Part shown: piece after piece, positions 1-7,332 of the stretch | How the letters are laid out: each line of letters starts with the position of its first letter | Numbering within the stretch: position 1 is the first letter of the stretch | Assembly (NCBI GenBank): GCA_050692195.1 | Contig: JBOGVA010000077.1 | Location: 1 to 28,046 of the forward strand | Origin: JBOGVA01 sp050692195 | GTDB lineage: Bacteria; Actinomycetota; UBA4738 | Direction of reading: 5' to 3' | Length of the DNA stretch: 28,046 nucleotides | The notes under the pieces: model-generated | The model's database searches: none | The model's input: the letters and a program-made list of their open reading frames with translations, nothing else | Told to the model about the DNA's origin: nothing | Translations under genes and position numbers: made by a program

Positions 1-15
1 GTCTCAGACCAGCAG

Positions 16-86
16 AGCGGGTGAAGGGAATCGAACCCTCGTCACCAGCTTGGAAGGCTGGAGCTCTACCACTGAGCTACACCCGC
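16..86 (-). tRNA. tRNA-Gly (anticodon TCC)
   Basis: Read on the minus strand, this folds into a complete cloverleaf. The acceptor stem is GCGGGTG paired with CACCCGC, the D stem GCTC/GAGC, the anticodon stem CCAGC/GCTGG around loop CTTCCAA, and the T stem GAGGG/CCCTT around TTCGAAT. The anticodon is TCC, which reads GGA glycine codons. The discriminator base is U, as usual for bacterial tRNA-Gly. The 3' CCA is not encoded (CTG follows), so a CCA-adding enzyme must supply it. The gene is 71 nt long and sits alone at the window edge, divergent from the PhzF-family gene. Confidence 0.96.
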
Positions 87-98
87 GAGGCCAGCTCA

Positions 99-104
99 AC
101 TGTA
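99..104 (-). promoter_or_regulatory. Candidate -10 box for tRNA-Gly
   Basis: The minus strand reads TACAGT, ending 12 nt before the first base of tRNA-Gly. It fits the TAnnnT pattern of a sigma-70-type -10 element. I see no convincing -35 hexamer at 16-18 bp upstream, so the call rests on one hexamer plus its position. Confidence 0.35.
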
Positions 105-144
105 ACAGCAGCCCCCAGTCACCCCGAGCCCCTAGCATGGTCGC

Positions 145-1002
145 GTGAGGATCCCGTTCCGCCTGGTCGACGTGTTCACCGACCGGCCGCTGGCCGGCAA
201 CCAGCTCTGTGTCGTCCCTGAGCCGGTGGACATCCCGCCCGAGCTGATGCAGGCGATCGCGCGGGAGATCGGGTTCTCGGAGACCACGTTCGTGACCGAA
301 GCGGCGGGCGATCGGTACTCGATGCGGATCTTCACTCCTGAGGCCGAGCTCCCCTTCGCCGGCCACCCCACGCTCGGCACGGCCTACGTGCTCGTGTCCG
401 AAGGGAAGGTACGGTCTCCCGCGACGCAGCGAGTCCCGGCGGGCGAGTTCGCGGTGGAGGTGGACGTGGCCGGTGGCTTCGCCAGGATGCGGCAGCTTCC
501 GGCGACCTTCGGGCCTGTTGTCACCGACCGGGCGGCCGTCGCGGCGAGCGTGGGGTTGGAGGAGGACGGCCTGCGCCCCGACCTGGCTCCCCAGATCGTC
601 TCCACAGGGTTTCCGCACCTCATGGCGGCCGCGCGCGATGAGGACGCCGTCGCCCGCGCCATCCCGGACCCGCGGCGCCTCGCCCCGCTGCTTGCACCAC
701 TGGGGACCGACGCCGTCTACCTGTTCTCCGTCTCGGGTGACCGGGCAAAGGCCCGCCTGTTCTGGGTGGGCACGGGCATCTCCGAAGATGCCGCGACGGG
801 CTCGGCGGCGGGGCCGCTGGGCGCCTATCTGGCCCAGGCCGGCCTGGCGGGCCCCGGCCGGCTCACGGTCAGCCAGGGCCAGGAGATGGGGCGACCGAGC
901 ACCCTGATCGTCGACGTCGAACCAGAGGAGGGGGCGTGGCGGGTGTTCGTCCAGGGAGGGGTCGTCCGGGTGGGCGAAGGGCACTTCGACCTGTCCGCCT
1001 GA
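145..1002 (+). CDS. PhzF-family isomerase/epimerase
   Basis: The 285-residue protein has the two-lobed PhzF/diaminopimelate-epimerase-like fold signature. The N-terminus VDVFTDRPLAGNQL, the GFSET motif with Glu46 at the place of the family's catalytic acid, FTPEAELPFAGHPTLG near 105-120 nt into the lobe, and EDAATGSAAGPLGAYL in the C-terminal lobe are all typical. Length matches the family (about 260-300). The chosen start is GTG, because the homologous N-terminus begins almost at once after it. Characterised members act in phenazine synthesis, but most PhzF paralogues have unknown substrates. No phenazine gene lies nearby, so the substrate here is unknown. The stop codon directly abuts the stop of the convergent LigD-like gene. 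A cytosolic enzyme is expected. Confidence 0.9.
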   Translation: MRIPFRLVDVFTDRPLAGNQLCVVPEPVDIPPELMQAIAREIGFSETTFVTEAAGDRYSMRIFTPEAELPFAGHPTLGTAYVLVSEGKVRSPATQRVPAGEFAVEVDVAGGFARMRQLPATFGPVVTDRAAVAASVGLEEDGLRPDLAPQIVSTGFPHLMAAARDEDAVARAIPDPRRLAPLLAPLGTDAVYLFSVSGDRAKARLFWVGTGISEDAATGSAAGPLGAYLAQAGLAGPGRLTVSQGQEMGRPSTLIVDVEPEEGAWRVFVQGGVVRVGEGHFDLSA

Positions 1003-1890
1003 TCAAGCCCGGCCCGTCGCAGTTTCCAGAAGGTCGTCCGGAAGGGTCTGGCGATCGGGCATCGACTGCCGCCAGCGGTCGCCGCCCCGTTTCAGCAGTC
1101 CGGGGACGTTCGCCAGTGTGAAGTCCTCGGGCCGGGTTCTCGCCAGGCGCTCCCACGCCACGGGAAAGGAGACGGTCGCCTTGGCCCTCGCCCGGGGGGA
1201 GTAGGGGGCGACGATGTGCGCACCGGGCGCGTTCCGGCCGACGTCCAGGAACACCCGATGCCCGCGGGAGGCCCGCCTGAACTCCATCGTCGACAGGTCG
1301 GGATCGTGCTCGACGACCCGCTCGGCTATGCGGACTGCGGCCAGGCGCACCGCGCCGTACTCATACCGTCGCCAGATGGGGACGAAGAGGTGCAACCCCT
1401 TCGCGCCGGAGGTCTTGAGGGCGGCCCGGAGCCCTGCTTCGCGGAGCACTTCCCTCGCGCGAAAGGCGACCTCCACGGCGAGGTCGAAGGCCGTTCCGGG
1501 AGGGTCCAGGTCGAGGACCAGGTGGTCGGGCCGGTCGAGACGGTCGCGGCGGGACAGCCACGGATGGAGCTCGATGGCGGCCTGGTTGGCCAGCCACAGC
1601 AGCGTTCGCTTCGAATTGCACAGCGTGTAGTGGACGTTTCGCCGGGCCGACTCGGCGGGGAGCTCGACGGTGCGGACCCACGGCGGCGCGTATTTTGGCG
1701 TGTTCTTCTGGTAGAAGGAGAAGCCACCCATCCCGTCCGGATAGCGAACGACCGTCAGCGGCCGGTTCCGCAGCACCGGCAGGATGAAGGGGGCCACGGC
1801 CTCGAAGTAGGCCAGCAGGTCGCCCTTGGTCAACCCGTCTTCCGGCCAGAACACCTTGTCGAGGTTCGAGGGCTCGATCCCGGAGGGCAC
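1003..1890 (-). CDS. Stand-alone LigD-type polymerase (PolDom, archaeo-eukaryotic primase fold)
   Basis: This 295-residue protein is the polymerase/primase domain of bacterial LigD, the NHEJ enzyme that fills gaps and adds nucleotides at double-strand-break ends. It shows VLDLDPPG with the metal-binding pair Asp127 and Asp129, SGAKGLHLFVP (161-171), and VFLDVGRN with the likely third metal ligand Asp216, followed by the conserved PYSPRA region. The ANQAAIELHPW segment (101-111) is also typical. No ligase or phosphoesterase domain is attached, and no Ku or ligase gene is in the window, so partners would be encoded elsewhere. The start is GTG. A TATAAC box ends only 8 nt upstream, suggesting a leaderless mRNA. 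The gene is divergent from tRNA-Pro. Family assignment is firm; the exact repair role is inferred. Confidence 0.92.
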   Translation of the reverse strand: MPSGIEPSNLDKVFWPEDGLTKGDLLAYFEAVAPFILPVLRNRPLTVVRYPDGMGGFSFYQKNTPKYAPPWVRTVELPAESARRNVHYTLCNSKRTLLWLANQAAIELHPWLSRRDRLDRPDHLVLDLDPPGTAFDLAVEVAFRAREVLREAGLRAALKTSGAKGLHLFVPIWRRYEYGAVRLAAVRIAERVVEHDPDLSTMEFRRASRGHRVFLDVGRNAPGAHIVAPYSPRARAKATVSFPVAWERLARTRPEDFTLANVPGLLKRGGDRWRQSMPDRQTLPDDLLETATGRA

Positions 1891-1898
1891 CGGCCGAG

Positions 1899-1904
1899 GT
1901 TATA
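1899..1904 (-). promoter_or_regulatory. Candidate -10 box of the LigD-type gene (leaderless)
   Basis: The minus strand reads TATAAC, with 8 nt between it and the GTG start at 1890. Transcription starting about 7 nt downstream would begin at or next to the start codon, giving a leaderless message. That agrees with the absence of a Shine-Dalgarno sequence. The -35 region (TTCGTC at 17 bp) is weak. Confidence 0.45.
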
Positions 1905-1940
1905 CCGGCCGGAGATCGGGGGACGAAAGGCAATGCCGTT

Positions 1941-1946
1941 TACAAT
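1941..1946 (+). promoter_or_regulatory. Candidate -10 box of tRNA-Pro
   Basis: TACAAT lies 9 nt upstream of the first tRNA base and matches the -10 consensus at five of six positions. A transcript would start about 3 nt before the mature 5' end. No clear -35 element is visible 16-18 bp upstream. Confidence 0.5.
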
Positions 1947-1955
1947 CGGCAGCGC

Positions 1956-2029
1956 CGGGGCGTGGCGCAGCCTGGTAGCGCGCCTGCTTTGGGAGCAGGA
2001 GGTCGGCGGTTCGAGTCCGCCCGCCCCGA
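1956..2029 (+). tRNA. tRNA-Pro (anticodon TGG)
   Basis: This is a full cloverleaf: acceptor stem CGGGGCG with CGCCCCG, anticodon stem CCTGC/GCAGG around TTTGGGA, and T stem GGCGG/CCGCC around TTCGAGT. Anticodon TGG reads CCA and probably other CCN proline codons. The discriminator is A and CCA is not encoded (CAG follows). The first base pair C1-G72 is the usual tRNA-Pro signature. The gene lies between the divergent LigD-type gene and the VanW-domain gene and is followed within 10 nt by a perfect hairpin. Confidence 0.96.
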
Positions 2030-2035
2030 CAGCGG

Positions 2036-2059
2036 CCTGGGAGACAATGGTCTCCCAGG
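2036..2059 (+). terminator. Perfect 10-bp hairpin just downstream of tRNA-Pro
   Basis: CCTGGGAGAC, loop AATG, then GTCTCCCAGG forms an uninterrupted 10-bp stem starting 7 nt after the tRNA. No T-run follows (TTCGCC), so it is not a canonical intrinsic terminator. In a high-GC actinobacterium a U-less hairpin could still terminate transcription, or it could mark the 3' end for processing of the tRNA precursor. Confidence 0.5.
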
Positions 2060-2129
2060 TTCGCCGCTTGGGTCGCCGGGCTTGGCTCCCGGACTCGCCG
2101 GACGGGAGCTGCACGAAGATCGAGGCCAC

Positions 2130-3950
2130 ATGACCGATACGAAGATCGACATCGTGCCCATGCGCGCGCAGAGGCGCGCGCGGAGGGGGCGTCGGTGGAG
2201 TCCCTGGAGGCGTCCGCGCCGGTGGAGGCCCTGGAAGCTGGGCGGGGTGGCTCTGGGGATCGGCATCCTGCTGGCGGGGGCACTGGCTGGGTTTCGCGCC
2301 GCCCGCGAGGGCACGCTCCCGAACGTGGAGCTCGACGGCACGCCGGTCGGTTCACTCGGCCAGGACGAGCTCCGTGTGGCGGTTGGGCAGGTCGCCGCTC
2401 ACCGATCGGCGAGAACCATCAGGGTCACCCGCCCGGAGACGGCGATCTCCGACCGGGCGTCGATGACCGTTGCCGCCGCGGACCTCGGCTACCGGGTGGA
2501 TGTCGAAGCCACGGTCCAGGCTATCCAGGATCGGGGGAGGCAGAGTAACCCGCTGGCGGCGCTGGCCGACCACGTGAGGGCGACCTTCGTGGCTATCAAC
2601 GTGAGGCCGGTCGAAGCCTTCGACGACGAGCAGCTCGACGCCTGGGTCGAGTCGGCGGCCGATGCGCTGGCCGTTGCCCCGAGAGAGGGCGCCCTGGAGT
2701 TCGAAGGGGCAAGCGTGCAAGCCATCCTTCCTGCCCCGGGAGCTGCCGTCGTGGAAGACGATCTGCGGAGCAGGGCCCGGGCTGCCGCACGGTCGCCGAG
2801 GGCGGAGGTCATCACGACCAGCACCGAGCCGGTCGCTCCGAGGACGACCGCGGAGGACGTGCAGCGAGTGCAGGACCAGGCTCGGCAGGCTCTCTCCGGG
2901 CGGGTACGTCTGACCCGATTGAAGGAGGCGCTGATCTTCACCCCCACGGAGATCGGGAACGCCCTCGAGACACGCCCGGTCACGGTGAACGGCCGCGTGG
3001 AGCTGGAGCTGTTCGCCGATCCCAAGAGGCTGGGAGTGACCCGGAAGGAGCTCAAGAGGATCGAGTCGGATCCCGTCGACGCCTCCTTCAGGGTGGACGG
3101 CGGGTCCGTTCGAGTCGTCCCGGCGAAGAGGGGATTTCGGTTCGACCCCACGATGACGGCGGATCAGCTCGTGACTGTCGCCCTATCCGAGGACCGAAGG
3201 GCCAGGCTCACAGGCATGTTCGTGGCGCCCGAGGTGACCACCGCCGAGGCGAAGGCGCTCAGGATCACCGAGCAGGTCTCGACATTCACCACCTACCATG
3301 GCTGCTGCGAGCCTCGAGTTCAGAACATCCACCGAATGGCCGATCTGCTCGACGGGACGGTGGTCATGCCGGGCGAGGTGTTCTCGGTGAACGAGACCGT
3401 GGGCAGAAGGACCGCGGAGAAGGGGTTCGTGCCGGCCCCGGCAATCAGCAACGGTGAGTTCGTCGAGGAGGTTGGGGGCGGCATCAGCCAGTTCGCCACG
3501 ACCATGTTCAACGCGATCTTCTTTGGGGGCTATGACTTCCTGGAGTACAGGGCGCACTCCTACTACTTCACCCGCTACCCCCTTGGGCGGGAGGCCACGG
3601 TGTCCTGGCCCTCGCCGGACCTGAAGTTCCGCAACGACTCCAAGGCCGGCATCTTGATCGACACCTCCTACACGGACACATCGATCACCGTGACGTTCTA
3701 CGGCAAGACAGACGTGGAAGTCGAAGCCGTGATGGGTGAGCCCCACAACTACAGGGACCCCCCGGTCGAGTGCGAGGAGAACAAGGCGCTGAGGAGACGC
3801 GAGGTGCGAGTGCTTCAGGAGGGGCGCGTCGGGTACGACGTGGTGGTGCAGCGCGTCTTCCATCGGGCCGGCGGTGCGGTGGACAGGGAGAACTTCTTCA
3901 CGCGCTATCGAGCCGAGCCCCGGATCGAAGAGCGCCGCGCCTGCGGCTAG
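2130..3950 (+). CDS. VanW-domain membrane-anchored protein with peptidoglycan-binding-like region
   Basis: The product is 606 residues from the ATG at 2130. This start was chosen because an in-frame extension further upstream runs back through the hairpin and the tRNA; GAGG lies 4-5 nt before it. Residues 11-36 are strikingly rich in Arg and Trp. One transmembrane helix follows at about 38-55 (GVALGIGILLAGALAG), predicting a cytosolic N-terminus and an extracellular body. The middle (about 70-370) resembles the repeated PG_binding_4-type domains usually found with VanW. From about 383 to 525 there is a clear VanW domain: STFTTYHGCC, MPGEVFSVNETVG, GGGISQFATTMFNA and YRAHSYYFTRYPLGREATVSW. VanW was first named in vancomycin-resistance clusters, but its biochemical role is unknown, and no van genes are present. 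A cell-wall role is inferred. Confidence 0.88.
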   Translation: MTDTKIDIVPMRAQRRARRGRRWSPWRRPRRWRPWKLGGVALGIGILLAGALAGFRAAREGTLPNVELDGTPVGSLGQDELRVAVGQVAAHRSARTIRVTRPETAISDRASMTVAAADLGYRVDVEATVQAIQDRGRQSNPLAALADHVRATFVAINVRPVEAFDDEQLDAWVESAADALAVAPREGALEFEGASVQAILPAPGAAVVEDDLRSRARAAARSPRAEVITTSTEPVAPRTTAEDVQRVQDQARQALSGRVRLTRLKEALIFTPTEIGNALETRPVTVNGRVELELFADPKRLGVTRKELKRIESDPVDASFRVDGGSVRVVPAKRGFRFDPTMTADQLVTVALSEDRRARLTGMFVAPEVTTAEAKALRITEQVSTFTTYHGCCEPRVQNIHRMADLLDGTVVMPGEVFSVNETVGRRTAEKGFVPAPAISNGEFVEEVGGGISQFATTMFNAIFFGGYDFLEYRAHSYYFTRYPLGREATVSWPSPDLKFRNDSKAGILIDTSYTDTSITVTFYGKTDVEVEAVMGEPHNYRDPPVECEENKALRRREVRVLQEGRVGYDVVVQRVFHRAGGAVDRENFFTRYRAEPRIEERRACG

Positions 3951-3975
3951 GGGGGCGTCGCCGACCGCGGGGCGC

Positions 3976-4542
3976 TCACACGTCTACCGGTCCTCCGGAT
4001 CGCCAGTACCGACCTCTCTCCCGGCTGAGGAGACCCTCGTCCACCAGGTACCGGCGCAGGCTCGCGTAGTCGTCGTGAAAGCGCCCGAGCGCCTCGTTCA
4101 CCTGGCGCTCTGAGTAGCGGATCCCCGGCTCGAACTCGAGCGCCAGGCGCGACAGGACGATGAGGCGCTTCGAGCGCTTCGCGGGGAGCTCGCGCAGTCG
4201 CCCTCCCCGGAAGTAGCTCCTGAGCACGGCCTCTTCTTCCTCGTACACGGCTCCGAGGGCCAGGCCGGCCTCTCGAGGCGGGCCGACCTGCCGAGCCGCC
4301 GTGCGGAGCGATTCGGGCTTCAGGCGATACGTGCGCCGGTCGGGGTCGACTCCGGCCACGCCCGCCGAGGCCAGGCGGGCCAGATGCCGCCGGACCTTGT
4401 GCGCCGGAAGGCCGAGCAGATCGGAGATTTCCACAGCCGTCCCGGGACCCATGGCGAGCGCGCCTGCCACGGACAGGCGTTCGGGATCCGCGAGGACCCG
4501 CAGGATCTCCTCCGGGGTCGCCTCGGCTTGTCCCGCGGCCAT
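3976..4542 (-). CDS. ArsR-like winged-helix regulator with C-terminal DUF2087
   Basis: The product is 188 residues from the ATG at 4542. The N-terminal part (about 10-70) is a winged helix-turn-helix: EEILRVLADPERLSVAGAL, then EISDLLGLPAHKVRRHLARL as the recognition-helix region. The C-terminal part (about 115-182) matches DUF2087, with SERQVNEALGRFHDDYASLRRYLVDE and a final GRYWR, a combination common in small bacterial transcription regulators. No metal-binding cysteine motif is seen, so metal sensing is unlikely. It is divergent from the alpha-mannosidase gene with only 25 bp between start codons, which suggests shared regulatory DNA. The inducer is unknown. Confidence 0.82.
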   Translation of the reverse strand: MAAGQAEATPEEILRVLADPERLSVAGALAMGPGTAVEISDLLGLPAHKVRRHLARLASAGVAGVDPDRRTYRLKPESLRTAARQVGPPREAGLALGAVYEEEEAVLRSYFRGGRLRELPAKRSKRLIVLSRLALEFEPGIRYSERQVNEALGRFHDDYASLRRYLVDEGLLSRERGRYWRSGGPVDV

Positions 4543-4567
4543 GATTCGCGGCAGTCTAGCGAACGCA

Positions 4568-6715
4568 ATGGACCCAACGGTCGTCTGGCTCGTGCCCCAC
4601 ACCCACTGGGACCGCGAGTGGTACCTGCCGTTCGAGGGATTCCTGGCGCGCCTGGTGGAGATGATGGACGGCCTGATCGAGCTCATGGACCGGGAGCCGC
4701 GGTTCGCTCATTTCCATCTGGATGGCCAGGCCGCGATGATCGACGACTACCTGGCGGTCCGGCCCCAGCGCGAGGCCGACATCCGGAGGCTGGCGGGCGA
4801 GGGCCGCCTCTCCGTGGGGCCGTGGTTCACCCAGATGGACGAGTTCCTGGTGTCGGGGGAGTCCCTGATCAGGAACCTCGAGTGGGGGCTCGCTCGGTCC
4901 CGGCAGTTGGGAGCCCAACCGCCTTCCGCCGGCTACCTGCCGGATCAGTTCGGGCACGTGGGGCAGATGCCCCAGATCCTCCGGGCGTTCGGTATCGGGC
5001 GCGCCGTGGTGTGGCGAGGTGTCCCCTCGGCGGTCGACCGGACCGCCTTCTGGTGGGAGGCGCCCGATGGGAGCAGGGTCCTCACCGAGTACCTGGCGTT
5101 CGGTTACGGCCTGGGGCTTCGCCTGGGGCAGGCCCAGGACGAGGAGTCGCTCGCCGGGGAGCTCCGAAGGACAGTCGATCTACTGAAGCCGATCTCTCCC
5201 CGCGATCGGCTGCTGGTCACGGTGGGGAGCGACCATGAGGGGCCGGCCGCGAAGCTCCCGCCGATGCTGGAGGCGGCCGGCCACAGGGCGGGGGTCCGGG
5301 CGAGGATCGGATCGATCGCAGAGTACCTGGGGGACGACGAGCCGGGCGACCTCCCATCCTGGCGAGGCGAGCTTCGCTCCGCTGCCCGAGCTCACCTGCT
5401 TCCCGGCGTGTACTCGACCCGCATCCACCAGAAGCAACACAGGGCTCGGGTAGAAGCGTTGCTGGAACGGTACGCGGAGCCTCTGGCCGCCCTCGTCCCG
5501 GGATTTCGTTGGCCGGAGGAAGCGCTGAATCATGCGTGGCGGCTGCTCCTGTGGAACGGAGCGCACGACTCAGTGTGTGGTTGCTCCGTGGACGAGGTGG
5601 CCCGGGCGGTGGACGAGCGGTACGCAGAGGCCGAGGCGATAGGCGGCGAGATCATGCTCGATGCTCTGAAGACACTCGCCTCGCGGATGTCACAGCCTGG
5701 TTGGATGTACTTCAATCCTTCGCCGTTCGAGCGGTTCGGCGTGCCCGGGTTGGGGTGGCAGGTCAATCCCCACTTGCGGTTGCATCCGCCCGCCAGGCTT
5801 CGGATCGCGAACGGGCACATCGTGACCAACGAGTACGGCGGGGTCCGCGTCCGGCTGGTCGACGAGGGGGACCTGGGAGATCTGTACAACTTCTGTCCGA
5901 GCGACGTGGCTCCCGCCATGGAACCCCTCCGGCTCATCGCCGACGACCGCGCCGTGACCGCCTCGTTCGACGGCGTCCAGGTCGAGCTGCTGGCGGATGC
6001 GGGGCCGGAGCTGTCTTCCCTCCGCCTCGAGGGGCGGATCTTGAACGAGAGACCGGATCATCGACTCCGGCTGCACGTCTCCCTCGACCAAGCGCCGGTG
6101 GGATCGGCGGCGCTCGCTCCTTTCGAGGTCGTGAGACGGCCCCTGGCCGGGGAGGGAGGGGCCGAAAGTCCATCCGGTACGTGGCCGGCTCTGGGTGCGG
6201 TGCTTGCCGGCGGCGTGGCCGTACTCGCGGAGGGGGTCTTCGAATACGAGGTCGTCCCCGACCCACCGGAGCTCGCGGTGACCCTCCTGCGCTGCGTGGG
6301 AACGATTAGCCGCCCCCAGATCGCGACCCGCGCGTGGGCGGCCGGGCCGGACATCGCCACGCCGAACGCGCAGATGTTGGGCGAGCACCGATTCTCGCTC
6401 GCCATCCAGCGAGGGCTTCGGCCGGAGCAGCTGGTGGCCGAGTGGGAGCGAGCGATGCTGTTCATCCGGGTGGTGAGCGCGCCGGGGGGTGGCGATCTTC
6501 CCAGCAGAGCTTCCCTTCTCCAGGTCATCGGCGCCGAGCTTTCATCCGTCCGCCGAGTGCGGGGCGATGTGGAGGTCCGGATCTGGAATCCTTCGAAGGA
6601 GCGGCGAGAGGCAGTCGTGGGAGGACGAACCATCTCGCTGGGGCCGGCCCGAATCGAGACCGTGCGGCTCTCGGACGAAGAGCAGAGGCGTGGACTCGGT
6701 GAACCTGGCCGGTGA
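4568..6715 (+). CDS. Glycoside hydrolase family 38 alpha-mannosidase
   Basis: The product is 715 residues from the ATG at 4568, where homology starts at once with VVWLVPHTHWDREW. His13 and Asp15 fit the GH38 zinc ligands, Asp126 in GYLPDQFGH the catalytic nucleophile, and His333 in WNGAHDS the later zinc ligand. The catalytic barrel covers about 1-260, the alpha-mannosidase middle domain about 265-345, and the beta-rich C-terminal domains the rest. It is somewhat shorter than the E. coli mannosylglycerate hydrolase type (near 880). No signal peptide is visible, so it should be cytosolic, acting on imported or internally recycled mannosides. No transporter is nearby. The divergent HTH gene is a possible regulator. 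The 3' end overlaps the start of the nucleotidyltransferase gene. Family is certain; substrate is not. Confidence 0.92.
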   Translation: MDPTVVWLVPHTHWDREWYLPFEGFLARLVEMMDGLIELMDREPRFAHFHLDGQAAMIDDYLAVRPQREADIRRLAGEGRLSVGPWFTQMDEFLVSGESLIRNLEWGLARSRQLGAQPPSAGYLPDQFGHVGQMPQILRAFGIGRAVVWRGVPSAVDRTAFWWEAPDGSRVLTEYLAFGYGLGLRLGQAQDEESLAGELRRTVDLLKPISPRDRLLVTVGSDHEGPAAKLPPMLEAAGHRAGVRARIGSIAEYLGDDEPGDLPSWRGELRSAARAHLLPGVYSTRIHQKQHRARVEALLERYAEPLAALVPGFRWPEEALNHAWRLLLWNGAHDSVCGCSVDEVARAVDERYAEAEAIGGEIMLDALKTLASRMSQPGWMYFNPSPFERFGVPGLGWQVNPHLRLHPPARLRIANGHIVTNEYGGVRVRLVDEGDLGDLYNFCPSDVAPAMEPLRLIADDRAVTASFDGVQVELLADAGPELSSLRLEGRILNERPDHRLRLHVSLDQAPVGSAALAPFEVVRRPLAGEGGAESPSGTWPALGAVLAGGVAVLAEGVFEYEVVPDPPELAVTLLRCVGTISRPQIATRAWAAGPDIATPNAQMLGEHRFSLAIQRGLRPEQLVAEWERAMLFIRVVSAPGGGDLPSRASLLQVIGAELSSVRRVRGDVEVRIWNPSKERREAVVGGRTISLGPARIETVRLSDEEQRRGLGEPGR

Positions 6716-7296
6716 GGTCAGCGCGGCGATCCACCGTCACCCGGCCGTCGACCGGATCTCGCTGGTCGGGTCGCGCAGCCGAGGTGACCCGACCCCATTG
6801 TCGGATTGGGACTTCGCCATCCGCACCGCTGACTTCGACGCGATCGCTGCCGATCTTCCCACGCTGGTGGCCGGGCTCGAGCCTCTTGGGCAGCAATGGG
6901 ATCCGTTGGGTGACGTCAAGACGTACATGCTCATGCTGCCGGGGCCGGCCAAGGTCGGATCTGATCTTCGACAAGCCTCAGGAACCGAGACCCCCGTGGC
7001 CTGTCGTCCCGGAGACGCTCCACGCCGTCGACCACCATTTCTGGGACTGGGCCCTCTGGCTCGCCGGCAAGGACCTGAGGGGTGAGGAGCAACTGGTCCG
7101 CAAAGAGCTCGGAAAGATGTTCGTGCACCTGTTGAAGCCAATGGGGGCCAAGAGCCCGCCGGAGACCATCGCAGCGGCCGTACGCCTCTACGCGAGGTTA
7201 CGAGGCAAGCAGGAGAGGCGATTCGCTGTCGCGGTGCCCGGAAGGATCGGACGCGAGGTGAGAGGAGCCCTCCGGGCCGCCGGGGTCCTCTCCTGA
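6690..7296 (+). pseudogene. Nucleotidyltransferase-fold protein, interrupted by a +1 frameshift
   Basis: The first half shows the Pol-beta-type nucleotidyltransferase motif GSRSRGDPTPLSDWDF, with Gly27-Ser28 and the acidic pair Asp39/Asp41, from a GTG at 6690 (or 6699). At 6957-6958 the reading frame breaks. Removing one G in AAGGTCGGATCTG gives PAKVDLIFD, and translation continues in the next frame through PETLHAVDHHFWDWALWLAGKDL, VRKELGKMFVHLLKPMG and LYARLRGKQERRF to the stop at 7296. The repaired protein is about 201 residues. Both halves look equally well conserved, so the lesion is recent or a sequencing/assembly error. The start overlaps the mannosidase gene end. The substrate is unknown; such minimal nucleotidyltransferases include aminoglycoside-modifying and uncharacterised enzymes. 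Confidence 0.75.
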
Positions 7297-7332
7297 AGGG
7301 AACGACGGATTTCCATTACCCTCGGTGTTGAC

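Noticed and set aside
4..984. Minus-strand open frame covering the PhzF-family gene
   Set aside because: It is the complement of a conserved enzyme and also covers the tRNA; its protein is low-complexity and has no recognisable domain.
1962..2129. N-terminal extension of the VanW-domain protein
   Set aside because: The in-frame extension would translate through tRNA-Pro and the hairpin; the ATG at 2130 is more sensible and puts the membrane helix near the N-terminus.
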